From the NCBI GenBank assembly GCA_965229885.1, contig CBDDJX010000003.1, forward strand, positions 62,001 through 126,000: a stretch of DNA of 64,000 nt. Direction: 5' to 3'. The DNA comes from DATLLJ01 sp965229885. Lineage in GTDB: Bacteria; Acidobacteriota; Vicinamibacteria; Vicinamibacterales; CAVVIG01. Below the pieces are notes generated by a model. It was not told where the DNA came from and ran no database searches. It saw nothing but the letters and a program-made list of their open reading frames with translations. Shown piece after piece: positions 48,705 through 57,201 of this stretch (position 1 is its first letter; each line of letters starts with the position of its first letter). A program made the translations under genes and the position numbers.

Positions 48705-50318
48705 CTATAACGTGAACGGCACTCCGAAGACCCCTACGGCATCGTCGAACTCGTCGATTCGCAACAGTTTCGCGGCGACGGCCAGCACGACCAGCCCGCC
48801 TCCAATCGCCGTCAACAGTCGAACACCCCGCAGCAGAACGTGCTGGCCCGGCCACAACGCCGTCATCACGTACTCGATCCCCAAGGCGGCGACCGCCATC
48901 GCGGCCGCGGCAGCGAGGACTTTCGTCCACACGATCGTCAGGCGGGCGCCGTCGATTCCCTTCAGGCGTCGTCGTAGCAACAGCAGCAGCAGGCCGCCGT
49001 TGGCGAGCGCGGCCATCGATGTGGCGAGTGCGAGGCCGCGGAAACCGATCCATGCGGCCAGGGGCACGCTCAGGAGGATATTGGCGACGATGGCGGCGAT
49101 GCTCGCGGCGACAGCGGTCCGGCTCTGCTGCAGTGCATAGAAAATGGGCGACACGATGCGGGCGGTGGAATAGCCGATCAGGCCGACGGCGTACAACCGT
49201 AGCGCCGCAGCGGTCGCCTCGGTATCTACCGCGGTGAAGCGGCCATGCTCGAACAGCAGCTCGACGATCGGCCTCGCCAGCACCAGCAGGCCGAGCGTGG
49301 CGGGCACGTTGAGCATCAACATCATCGACAATCCACGCGACACGGTTCGGCGTATTCCCGCGAGATCGCCGACCGCCGCGTGGCGCGCCACGGCCGGCAG
49401 CGCCGCGGTGGCGATCGAGACGCCGAACAGTCCGATCGGCAGATACGCGAGCCGGAACGCATAGGTCAGCCACGACACGGCGCCGGGTCCCTGACTCGTG
49501 GCGAGCAGCGTGTTCACGAAGATGTTGACCTGCGTCGCCGCCAGTCCAATGGTGCCCGGGCCCATCAGCACCACCACAGCCCGCAGCGCTTGGTCGCGCG
49601 GGTCGAGCACAGGAGAATATCGAAAGCCCTCGCGGGTGAGCGGCGGCCATTGGATGAGGATCTGACCGAGCCCCCCCAGTAGCGCGGCTATGGCAATCGC
49701 CATGATCCGGGGCAATCCGAGCGAAGGCATCAGCGGGACCAGCAGCACCGCGCACCCGATCGTCGCCACGTTGAACATGGCCGGCGAGAGCGCGGGCACG
49801 AAATAGTGGTGCAGCGAGTTCAGCATGCCCATCGCCACGGCGGCGACGACGACCGTCATCAGGAACGGCAGCATCACGCGCGTGAGCCGGATCGTGAGCT
49901 CGAGTTTCCCCGGCACGTTCGCGTAATCGCCGGCGTACAAGGTGACGAGCGGACGCGTGAAGAACAGGGCGGCAACGACAAGCGTCAGCGTCACGAGGAG
50001 CAGCGTATTCAGCACGTTGTTGCCGAGTCGCCAGGCTGCGGGCTTGCCATGAAGCGTCAGGTGGCGCGTAAACGCGGGAACAAACGCGGCACTCATCGCC
50101 CCTTCCGCGAAGAGATCGCGGACGAGATTGGGAATCCTGAACGCGACAATGAACGCGTCCATCTCGTTGCCGGCGCCGAACAGCGCCGCGAGGACTTGCT
50201 CGCGGGCGAGCCCGAGGGCGCGGCTGGCCAGCGTGGCCGCACCGCTCAGACCGGCTGAGCGCGCCAGCCCGGGATGTCGTTCGCGGGGCGCTGGGGAGGG
50301 CGGTTCGGAAATGGACAA
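48705..50318 (-). CDS. murJ: Lipid II flippase MurJ (MviN)
   Basis: 537 residues, about 14 transmembrane segments of the MOP superfamily. The family block GLAREQVLAALFGAGNEMDAFIVAFRIPNLVRDLFAEGAMSAAFVPAF (short: AFRIPNLVRDLFAEGAMSAAF) is nearly diagnostic, and further on PIGLFGVSIATAALPAVARHAA. It moves lipid II across the inner membrane for peptidoglycan synthesis. Downstream of yqeY by 15 bases; likely one transcript with yqeY and rhomboid. Confidence 0.95.
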   Translation of the reverse strand: MSISEPPSPAPRERHPGLARSAGLSGAATLASRALGLAREQVLAALFGAGNEMDAFIVAFRIPNLVRDLFAEGAMSAAFVPAFTRHLTLHGKPAAWRLGNNVLNTLLLVTLTLVVAALFFTRPLVTLYAGDYANVPGKLELTIRLTRVMLPFLMTVVVAAVAMGMLNSLHHYFVPALSPAMFNVATIGCAVLLVPLMPSLGLPRIMAIAIAALLGGLGQILIQWPPLTREGFRYSPVLDPRDQALRAVVVLMGPGTIGLAATQVNIFVNTLLATSQGPGAVSWLTYAFRLAYLPIGLFGVSIATAALPAVARHAAVGDLAGIRRTVSRGLSMMLMLNVPATLGLLVLARPIVELLFEHGRFTAVDTEATAAALRLYAVGLIGYSTARIVSPIFYALQQSRTAVAASIAAIVANILLSVPLAAWIGFRGLALATSMAALANGGLLLLLLRRRLKGIDGARLTIVWTKVLAAAAAMAVAALGIEYVMTALWPGQHVLLRGVRLLTAIGGGLVVLAVAAKLLRIDEFDDAVGVFGVPFTL

Positions 50319-50333
50319 CGGCGGCGCGCGGAC

Positions 50334-50786
50334 TCAGGCGCCGGCGAGTTTATGGCGCACGAGCTCGTTCACGGTCTTCCCGTCAACGCTCTGTCCAGCT
50401 AGCTTCGCCATCGCCGCTTTCATCACGCGGCCCATGTCTTTCGGCGACGTCGCGCCGGTTTCGGAAACGGCCTCGACGACGGCCCGTTCGACCGCGGCAG
50501 GATCGGCCGAAGGCGGCAGATACGACTCGAGCACCCGAATCTCTGCCGCTTCCTTGTCGGCCAGATCCTGCCGGCCGCCCTTCGTAAACTGCTCGATCGA
50601 ATCCTTCCGCTGCTTGACGAGCGAGCCGACCACCTGTCGCGCTTCGCTGTCGTCGAGCGCACGTCCCCGGTCGATCTCACGATTCACCAGTGCCGCCTTG
50701 AGCATTCGAAGCGCGACCAGACGGATCGGATCCTGACTGCGCATCGCATCCGCGATCGCCGTAGTCAGATCGTCGATGAAAGCCAT
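50334..50786 (-). CDS. GatB/YqeY domain protein
   Basis: 150 residues. The YqeY architecture is clear: IADAMRSQDPIRLVALRMLKAAL, EARQVVGSLVKQRKDSIEQF, LPPSADPAAVERAVVEAV and a C-terminal GKTVNELVRHKL. The C-terminal part equals the tRNA-binding domain of GatB, but the stand-alone protein's role is unknown; it often sits near rpsU or dnaG. The ATG at 50786 was taken. It lies 9 bases after the STN-domain gene. Confidence 0.9.
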   Translation of the reverse strand: MAFIDDLTTAIADAMRSQDPIRLVALRMLKAALVNREIDRGRALDDSEARQVVGSLVKQRKDSIEQFTKGGRQDLADKEAAEIRVLESYLPPSADPAAVERAVVEAVSETGATSPKDMGRVMKAAMAKLAGQSVDGKTVNELVRHKLAGA

Positions 50787-50795
50787 CAAACGGAA

Positions 50796-51518
50796 CTAAT
50801 TCTCGGGCGAAGGTAAGGGCTGTCCTAGTTGCCCCGGCAGGATCACGCCAGGCTGCCCGGGCGGCAGGACGACCATGCCGGGCCTTGGGGTGCCGACGGC
50901 AGCTGCGCCAGGAAACGCGCCGAACGGTGGCTCGGTTGCCGGCGTGGCCGGCTGCGGCGGAATCGTGCCGGGAGGCGCCGCCACGCCGTCCTGCTGCGGG
51001 TTCACGGGTTGCGGCGGCTGAAATGTCGGGAAGAGCGGGCCGCGAGGGGGTTGCACCGGTCTCGGCTGATCATCGCTGTCATTGCTGTCACCGTTGGTTG
51101 ACCGCGGCGCCGGCTGCCGCCGGAGCACTGGCGTTGGCGCGGCCCCGGCAGACGGCACGCGCGGCGTTGCGGCCGTCGGCAAGACGAGGATGCGATCGTA
51201 ATGCGAAAGATTGGCGACAGCCACCGGCCGCGGTGCAGCCATGTAGCCCGTCACAGAGCGCAGCAGGAGGTCGAGCGCCTCGTGTTCGGGCATGTTCGTG
51301 AGTTGGAGCGTCAGCGGGCCGCCGGGAATGCGGTCGACGTTGACGATCTTCGTCTGGCCGATTCGCGCCCACTCGGTGAGGATCTGCCGCACCGTCGCGT
51401 TCGTCGCCACGAGCGTCACGCGCCCGTTACGGATCGAGAACCGCACCTCCGCCGAGGCGGTCGAGGTCGCGAGGACCACAAGAATGGCGCCGCGCGCGAT
51501 GGCTTTCGCAGTCCGCAT
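50796..51518 (-). CDS. Secreted STN-domain protein with Pro-rich tail
   Basis: 240 residues. Signal peptide (GAILVVLATSTASA), then one secretin/TonB short N-terminal (STN) fold: VTLVATNATVRQILTEWARIGQTKIV and LTLQLTNMPEHEALDLLLRSVTGYMA (about 30-95). The second half (130-240) is rich in Pro, Gln and Gly and low in complexity. Secretin-like partner genes are not next to it. It may be a peptidoglycan or outer-membrane adaptor. TATACT lies 11 bases before the ATG at 51518 and no Shine-Dalgarno is present. Confidence 0.75.
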   Translation of the reverse strand: MRTAKAIARGAILVVLATSTASAEVRFSIRNGRVTLVATNATVRQILTEWARIGQTKIVNVDRIPGGPLTLQLTNMPEHEALDLLLRSVTGYMAAPRPVAVANLSHYDRILVLPTAATPRVPSAGAAPTPVLRRQPAPRSTNGDSNDSDDQPRPVQPPRGPLFPTFQPPQPVNPQQDGVAAPPGTIPPQPATPATEPPFGAFPGAAAVGTPRPGMVVLPPGQPGVILPGQLGQPLPSPEN

Positions 51519-51529
51519 GGGTATCAGCC

Positions 51530-51535
51530 AGTATA
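51530..51535 (-). promoter_or_regulatory. -10 box for the STN-domain gene
   Basis: TATACT on the minus strand ends 11 bases before the ATG at 51518, predicting a leader of about 4 bases. The same hexamer serves the Nudix remnant at 25044. Confidence 0.4.
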
Positions 51536-51548
51536 CGCGTCCCGGGGT

Positions 51549-52508
51549 CTATTTCTTCCGAAAATACTCGATGACCTGCGTGAGGATGTCGTCCAGCGAA
51601 TACCTGGGCCGATATTCGATAAGGCCTCCTATCTTCGTGAGATCAGGCACACGCCGCGGCATGTCCTCGAAGCCGGATTCGTAGGCTTCGTCGTAGGGAA
51701 CGAGCTTGATCGGAGACTGCGACCCGGCTAGCTCACGCACGCGTTCGGCGAGTGCACGGATGCTGGTCTCCTGCGTACTGCCGATGTTGATCACCTGACC
51801 GATGGCCCTGGGCTTGGCGACCAGCTTCAGCAACGCGCCCACGATATCGGCGACGTGGCTGAACGAGCGCGTCTGCGTGCCGTCCCCGAACACGGTGATC
51901 GATTCGCCGGCGAGAGCCTGACGGACGAAGTTGGGAATGACCATCCCGTACGTCCCCGTTTATCGCGGCCCGACCGTATTGAAGAAACGCACGATGATGA
52001 CGGGCAGCTTTCGCTCTTTCCAGTACGCGAGCGCGAGGAACTCGTCGATCGCCTGGCTGCACGCATAGGCCCAGCGATGCTTGGGGGTGGGGGCCATCAC
52101 CAGATCTGAATCTTCGCGGAACGGGACATCTTCACTCTTGCCGTACACCTCCGACGTGGAGGCAATGACCACGAGCTTCTTCTTGTTCGCGTGCTTCAGC
52201 ACGACCTCGGTGCCGTGAACGTTGGTTTCGATCGTGCACACCGGCTGCTCGACGATCAGCTTCACGCCGACCGCTGCGGCGAGGTGGAACACGACGTCGC
52301 TGCGATCGACGAGTTCGGCCAGCAAGGGCTCGTTGTTGACGGTGTCGATGAAGTACTCGAAACCCTTGCGTCCCTTCAGGTGCGCGATGTTGTCGATCGA
52401 GCCGGTCGACAGGTTGTCGAGCACCAGCACCTCATGGCCGCTATCGAGCAATGCGTCGGAGAGATGAGATCCGACAAAGCCCGCTCCGCCCGTAATCAAC
52501 GCAACCAC
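51549..52508 (-). pseudogene. NAD-dependent sugar epimerase/dehydratase with in-frame stop and lost catalytic Lys
   Basis: An extended SDR of 319 codons. ITGGAGFVGSHLSDALL is the NAD motif; the family then has YxxxK, read here as YACSQ (Tyr148, Gln152 instead of Lys, codon CAG at 52053-52055). At 51960-51962 NTVGPR is followed by TAA where Gln (CAA) is expected, and the same frame continues TGTYGMVIPNFVRQALAGES to the end (IEYFRKK). Both lesions look recent, since the remainder is well preserved. Intact relatives are UDP-glucuronate decarboxylase or dTDP-glucose dehydratase-like enzymes of polysaccharide synthesis. It lies in an envelope-sugar operon after the aminotransferase. Confidence 0.85.
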
Positions 52509-52560
52509 GTGTCCGTCCTTTCGGCCGGGGCCCCGGCGCGGCCGCCGCGCTGGGGAGCCT

Positions 52561-53712
52561 CTATGAGAGTTGCCGGTCTACTCTGATGGACGCCGCGACC
52601 AAGTCCACGTCCGTCTCGCTCAGCCCTGGATAGAGCGGCAGCGACAGCACTTCGTCGCACGCGCGTGCGGCGACCGGGCAGTCCGCCGGCTGCACGCCCG
52701 CGAGCGCCGGGTGGCGCGGGATCGGAACCGGGTAATGGATCAACGTCTCGATGCCGCGTGACGCGAGCGACGCCTGCAGATCCGCCCGCGCACTTTGGTT
52801 CGGCGGAAGCCCGACGCCATGTCCGGCGCGAACGACGAACAGATGATAGACATGCCCGGGATCGCGTTCAGCTGGGACATCGACGCCGGGTGCGTCCTGC
52901 AAGAGGCGGCGATACCGGGCGGCCAGCGCGCGCCGCCGGTCGGTCCACGCCCCAAGGCGCGGCAGCCGGGCACGGAGGATGGCCGCCTGGATCTCGTCGA
53001 GTCGGGAGTTCACCCCGGCGTCTTCGTGATGATAGCGGTCGCTCTGACCGCCGTTCCGCAGCCGCCTGATGCGTGCCGCCAGTGCGGGATCGCTGGTGAC
53101 GACGGCGCCGCCGTCGCCGAGCGCGCCAAGATTCTTGGTCGGGTAGAAGCTGAACGCACCCGCGACGCCGATCGTTCCGACGGGACGCCCCTCCGCCGTC
53201 GTGAGATGTGCCTGGCAGCAGTCTTCGACGATCGCGAGATTGTGATGCCGAGCGACGCGCTCGAGCGCAGTCATCTCGGCGGGCTGGCCATACAAGTGCA
53301 CCGGCAGCATGGCGCGCGTCCGAGGTCCGATGGCCCGCCTCACCTGCTCCGGGTTGATCGTAAGGCGAACCGGATCTATATCCGCGAAGACTGGGCGCGC
53401 GCCGGTCATCATGATCGCGAGGGCCGTGTAAGCGGCCGACAGCGGCGTCGTGATGACCTCGTCGCCGGGGCCGATGCCCAGCGCGCGAAGAATCAGCGCG
53501 ATCGCGTCGGTGCCTGTGCCGACACCGACGGCATGCGCCGCTCCCATCGCTCGCGCGAATTCAGATTCGAAGGCCTCCACCTCAGGGCCAAGGATGTACC
53601 AGCCGCTCGCGATAACCCGTTCGACGGCCGCGCGAACATCGTGGCGATCGTCATCGGGTACGAGCGACAGGAACGGGATGCGCCACGTCGATCCCTGGCC
53701 CCCAGGGGTCAC
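52561..53712 (-). CDS. DegT/DnrJ/EryC1 family sugar aminotransferase
   Basis: 383 residues, PLP-dependent. FYPTKNLGALGDGGAVVT holds the Schiff-base Lys (near 190); GVGTGTDAIALILRALGIGPGDEV (short: GTGTDAIALILRALG) and EDCCQAHLTT match the family. It installs an amino group on a nucleotide-linked keto sugar, as in QdtB/FdtB/PseC-type pathways. Its start overlaps the stop of the epimerase at 53709 by 4 bases, so product may pass from that enzyme. Sugar identity cannot be told. Confidence 0.93.
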   Translation of the reverse strand: MTPGGQGSTWRIPFLSLVPDDDRHDVRAAVERVIASGWYILGPEVEAFESEFARAMGAAHAVGVGTGTDAIALILRALGIGPGDEVITTPLSAAYTALAIMMTGARPVFADIDPVRLTINPEQVRRAIGPRTRAMLPVHLYGQPAEMTALERVARHHNLAIVEDCCQAHLTTAEGRPVGTIGVAGAFSFYPTKNLGALGDGGAVVTSDPALAARIRRLRNGGQSDRYHHEDAGVNSRLDEIQAAILRARLPRLGAWTDRRRALAARYRRLLQDAPGVDVPAERDPGHVYHLFVVRAGHGVGLPPNQSARADLQASLASRGIETLIHYPVPIPRHPALAGVQPADCPVAARACDEVLSLPLYPGLSETDVDLVAASIRVDRQLS

Positions 53713-54740
53713 GCGCGCTCCGGCGACTGGGACTCGCGGGCGTTGACATAGCGATCGAGATACTGCCGATAGAACGCCACCGCCTTTCCGAGGCCATCAC
53801 GCACGGTGACGCACGGCGACCAGCCGGTCGTGCGCTTGAACTTCGTCGAGTCGGCGTAAAAGCTCCCGATGTCGATGGCCTTCTTGTTCGACGGCCAATC
53901 GACATACTCGACGCGACCCGATCCGGCGACATCGACCAGCATCGTCGTCAGCGCGCGATGACTGAGCGGCTCGTCGCCGCCAACGTTGAACACGTCGCCG
54001 TTGCACCCGTCCATGGCGCCGGCCCGCAGGAACGCATCGGCGGCATCGTCCACGTAGACGAAATCGCGAAGCTGGGATCCGTCTCCATAAATGGGGATGG
54101 TCCGGCCTTCGATGGCCAGGCGAATGAACCAGGCGATGAAGCCCTGGCGATCGTGCTTGATGAGTTGTCGCGGGCCGTAGACGTTCGTGAGGCGCAGTGA
54201 ACAGGTGCGGACGCCAAAGACATTGTTGTAGACCAGATGGTAGTACTCGCCGGCGGCCTTGTTGATCCCGTTGACGTCGGTCGGCCGCACGAGCTGGTTT
54301 TCGCTGACAGGCAGCGTATCGGGGCGCCCGTAGACCTGGCGGGTGCCGGCAAACACGACCTTCACGCCGGGATTGTGGTACCGACACGCCTCGAGGATCG
54401 TCAATTGACTGCGGCAGTTGATTTCCAGATCGGTGTACGGATCGCGCATGCTGTCGATGTGGCTGACCTGCCCCGCGAGATTGAAGACCACATCCCTGTC
54501 GCGCACGAGGAAATTCATCGTCGATTGCTGCCGGACGTCGGCGATGTTGACGTGCACGCGATCGGCGATGCCATCGATGTTGAACAGGTTCCCGCCGTAG
54601 TCGGGGATCAGTGAATCGACCAGGAGCACGTCAGCGCCCAGTTCGACGAGTTGGCGCGCGAGATTGCTGCCGATGAACCCAAGGCCGCCGGTGATGAGCA
54701 CCTTGCGGCCGCGGTAGAACTCCTGGTAGGACAGGGTCAC
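53709..54740 (-). CDS. NAD-dependent nucleotide-sugar epimerase/dehydratase
   Basis: 343 residues, extended SDR. ITGGLGFIGSNLARQLV is the NAD-binding motif (near residue 16). The catalytic YxxxK position reads NGINK (about residues 173-177), so Tyr is replaced by Asn while Lys is kept; the Ser/Thr partner is in FAGTRQVYG. NVYGPRQLIKHDRQGFIAWF and IYGDGSQLRDFVYVDD are typical. Close homologues with NGINK exist in my recollection (CDP-tyvelose/abequose-like enzymes), so the change may be native. It overlaps the aminotransferase and the glycosyltransferase upstream (both ATGA). Confidence 0.85.
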   Translation of the reverse strand: MTLSYQEFYRGRKVLITGGLGFIGSNLARQLVELGADVLLVDSLIPDYGGNLFNIDGIADRVHVNIADVRQQSTMNFLVRDRDVVFNLAGQVSHIDSMRDPYTDLEINCRSQLTILEACRYHNPGVKVVFAGTRQVYGRPDTLPVSENQLVRPTDVNGINKAAGEYYHLVYNNVFGVRTCSLRLTNVYGPRQLIKHDRQGFIAWFIRLAIEGRTIPIYGDGSQLRDFVYVDDAADAFLRAGAMDGCNGDVFNVGGDEPLSHRALTTMLVDVAGSGRVEYVDWPSNKKAIDIGSFYADSTKFKRTTGWSPCVTVRDGLGKAVAFYRQYLDRYVNARESQSPERA

Positions 54741-55537
54741 GGACGTGGAGAGCTCGGCGAGACGGAGTCCGCGGCTTCAGCGCCGCGGCCCGCAGCGGTG
54801 GCCTGTCGCCGGTGCTGGTGTCGTACAACGAGCGTGAACCAGAGGCGCATGACGTCGATCGCGGTCCTGAAGATGCGCCGGAAGTTGAAGAACTGCGACT
54901 TGCCGAACGCCCGGTGATAGTGATGAACCGGGACCTCGGCGATCTGGAAGCCCGCATCCTGAATCTTCTTCATCATCTCCAGGCAGATCACGCCGCTGGT
55001 CTTCTCCAGCTGGACGCGCTCGAATATCGATCGACGCATCAACCGGAAATCGCAGTCGAGGTCGCGAACGGTCAAACCGAAGAGGATGCTGACGATGTGA
55101 TGGTACAGACGGCCGATCACGATTCGATGCAGCGGGTCGGACCGGCTGATCTTGTAGCCGTTCACCAGATCGACACCGGGGCCCAGCATCGCCCAGAGCG
55201 CAGCGAACTCGGTGGGATCGTATTGTGCGTCGCCGTCAGTGTAGAAAATCAGATCCTTGGTCGCTGATCGGAATCCGGTCTGCAGCGCGCCGCCATACCC
55301 GCGGTTCCTGGGATGGTGCACGACGCGAACATTGGGGTACGTCCTCGCGAGCTCGTCCGCGATCTCCGCGGTCGCGTCCGCGCTGCCGTCGTTGACGACG
55401 ATGACCTCGAAGTCCGGCGTCAGCTCTGAGGCGGCTTGAACGGCGCGAATCACCATGCTCGCGATGGTGCCGCTGTCGTTGTACGCCGGAAAGAAAACAC
55501 TCAGACCCGCGGGTGTTCTGGCGGGATCGGCTGGCAT
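54737..55537 (-). CDS. Family 2 glycosyltransferase
   Basis: 266 residues. The GT-A fold starts LSVFFPAYNDSGTIASMV, with nucleotide-binding VIVVNDGSADATAEIADEL (near 50), GALQTGFRSA and the DxD motif IFYTDGDAQYDP (near 95). CLEMMKKIQDAGFQIAEVPVHHYHRAFGKSQFF (short: IAEVPVHHYHRAFGKSQF) is typical of dolichyl-phosphate-type transferases. No C-terminal membrane helix is evident. ATG 55537 was chosen since AAGGG lies 6 bases upstream. It heads the epimerase-aminotransferase group. Confidence 0.88.
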   Translation of the reverse strand: MPADPARTPAGLSVFFPAYNDSGTIASMVIRAVQAASELTPDFEVIVVNDGSADATAEIADELARTYPNVRVVHHPRNRGYGGALQTGFRSATKDLIFYTDGDAQYDPTEFAALWAMLGPGVDLVNGYKISRSDPLHRIVIGRLYHHIVSILFGLTVRDLDCDFRLMRRSIFERVQLEKTSGVICLEMMKKIQDAGFQIAEVPVHHYHRAFGKSQFFNFRRIFRTAIDVMRLWFTLVVRHQHRRQATAAGRGAEAADSVSPSSPRP

Positions 55538-55573
55538 CGGAAACCCTTTTACCATAGCACGGAACGATCTAAT

Positions 55574-56344
55574 TCAGGGGCGGTTCTGCGAGGACCGGCC
55601 CCGCGCAACGAGCCGCCACGGCGTGGCCGCCGATTCGAGCAGCACGGCACGGGACAGCTTTGATTCGCCCTGGCGGCGCTCCACGAACGTAATGGGCACT
55701 TCGGCGATCCGCGAGCCCTGCCCGGCGGCGACAAACAGCATCTCAACGAGAAACGAGTAGCCGTCGGAGATGAAACGACCGAGGGGCATGGCGGCAAGCG
55801 CCTCGCGTCGCCAGCATCGGTAGCCGCTCGTGCAGTCACGGGCGTCGAGCCGCGTGATCTGGCGGATGTAGATATTGGCGAGACGGCTGAGCAGCCGCCG
55901 CCGGCGCGGCCAGTTGCGGATGGCGCCGCCGGGGACGTAACGGGAGCCGATCACGACATCGGCCTGCCCGGCCGCAGCAATCAATGCCGGGAGATGACGA
56001 GGATCGTGCGACAGATCCGCATCCATCTGGCAGATCACGTCCACCGGTTCATCGATGGCCCGCGCAATGCCATCGATGTACGACCGTCCCAGGCCACGGA
56101 TGCCGGCACGATGCATGACGTCGATCCGGCCGGCGTGCGTGCGCGCGAGACCGTCAGCCAGGTCACCGGTCCCGTCCGGCGACTGATCGTCGACGACGAG
56201 AACGCGGACGTTGGCCTGCCGCATCAGCTCGTCGATGAGCAACGGCAGATTCTCGCGCTCGTTGTAGGTCGGCACGATGACGAGCGCGCGCGCCTGCCCT
56301 GAGCCCTGTCGAAGGGTCTGCCCTGCGCTCGGTCGAAGGGTCAC
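55574..56344 (-). CDS. Polyprenol monophosphomannose synthase-like glycosyltransferase
   Basis: 256 residues from a GTG that overlaps the previous stop (GTGA). ALVIVPTYNERENLPLLIDEL, VLVVDDQSPDGTGDLADGLA, GLGRSYIDGIARA, DVICQMDADLSHDPRHLP (DxD) and IGSRYVPGGAIRNWPRRRRLLSR (short: GSRYVPGGAIRNWP) are the hallmarks of Dpm1/Ppm1. It transfers mannose or glucose to polyprenyl phosphate. The first ~17 residues (TLRPSAGQTLRQGSGQAR) are encoded by two copies of a dispersed DNA repeat, and the true fold starts after it. Confidence 0.9.
   Translation of the reverse strand: MTLRPSAGQTLRQGSGQARALVIVPTYNERENLPLLIDELMRQANVRVLVVDDQSPDGTGDLADGLARTHAGRIDVMHRAGIRGLGRSYIDGIARAIDEPVDVICQMDADLSHDPRHLPALIAAAGQADVVIGSRYVPGGAIRNWPRRRRLLSRLANIYIRQITRLDARDCTSGYRCWRREALAAMPLGRFISDGYSFLVEMLFVAAGQGSRIAEVPITFVERRQGESKLSRAVLLESAATPWRLVARGRSSQNRP
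56295..56340. repeat. Dispersed 22-base repeat, two tandem copies
   Basis: TGCCCTGAGCCCTGTCGAAG (56295 on) and TGCCCTGCGCTCGGTCGAAG (56319 on), each ending GG, 24 bases apart. A degenerate copy covers the lipoprotein start near 33290-33312. Copies encode TLR(Q)GSGQ when read on the minus strand. Confidence 0.7.
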
Positions 56345-57201
56345 TCCCGCCGGCCCTCGAAGCGCAGCGACGCAATCTGCTCGGACACGAGACCGACGAG
56401 GAAGATGGCGACGCTCAGCAGAATGAGCAGCACCGACGAGTGCGTCACGTGCGATTGCGTGAGGATGGTCCAGGCCGCGTATATGGCGCCAGCGAGAAAC
56501 GCCGTGGCGCTGATCGGTAGAAAGATCCGCAGCGGGCTGAAAATCGTGATCACCTTCAGGAGGATGAGCAGGAAGGCGACGCCGTCGGCGCCGAGGTGGA
56601 TTTTCGACTCGCCCGCGCGGCGTCCCGCATCGATCGGCTCGAACCGCACGCTGTAGCCTGCCTTCAGAAATGCGAGCGTCGTGGTGGTCGGTGTCGAGAA
56701 GCCATTCGGAAGCAGGTGGAGGAATTCGACGAGGCACGAGCGGCGCGCCGCACGGAATCCCGAGGTCAGGTCTGGAATTGGCCGCTCCGTCAGATAGCTG
56801 GCCGTCCAGTTCAGCATTGCATTGCCGTACCGGCGCACCGAAGTCGCCTGCGTCTGCGGCGACCGCGCGCCGACGACCAGATCGTACGCGTCCAGGTGGG
56901 CGACCAGCCGCAGCGCATCGGCCGGAAGGTGCTGCCCGTCCGCATCGATGATGAGGATGAAGAGCCCCGTGGCATTCCGGATGCCGGTCTTGACGGCGGC
57001 GCCGTTGCCCTTGTTGTACGGGTGGTGGATGACGCGCGCGCCGGCCGCCCGGGCGCGCTCCGCGGTCCCATCCTGCGATCCATCGTCGACGACGAGAATC
57101 TCGCCCCAGTCCGCGGCCGCGCGCAACCCGCTGACCAGGGGGCCGATCGACACGGCTTCGTTGAAAGCAGGGACAACGACCGACGTGGCCGCGGCGTTCA
57201 T
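56341..57201 (-). CDS. Family 2 glycosyltransferase with C-terminal membrane helices
   Basis: 286 residues. TSVVVPAFNEAVSIGPLVSGL, EILVVDDGSQDGTAERARAAG, GNGAAVKTGIRNATG, and the DxD in LILIIDADGQHLPAD. YGNAMLNWTASYLTERPIPDLTSGFRA (short: PIPDLTSGFRA) is typical for undecaprenyl-phosphate sugar transferases. Two hydrophobic segments close the protein (LPISATAFLAGAIYAAWTIL, VLLILLSVAIFLVGLVSEQIA). It overlaps the YchF-like gene by 4 bases and the next glycosyltransferase by a GTGA. Confidence 0.9.
   Translation of the reverse strand: MNAAATSVVVPAFNEAVSIGPLVSGLRAAADWGEILVVDDGSQDGTAERARAAGARVIHHPYNKGNGAAVKTGIRNATGLFILIIDADGQHLPADALRLVAHLDAYDLVVGARSPQTQATSVRRYGNAMLNWTASYLTERPIPDLTSGFRAARRSCLVEFLHLLPNGFSTPTTTTLAFLKAGYSVRFEPIDAGRRAGESKIHLGADGVAFLLILLKVITIFSPLRIFLPISATAFLAGAIYAAWTILTQSHVTHSSVLLILLSVAIFLVGLVSEQIASLRFEGRRE

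Noticed and set aside
47932..49755. A 607-codon minus frame spanning rhomboid and murJ
   Set aside because: It crosses two well-defined genes in another frame and its product is Arg- and Pro-rich noise.
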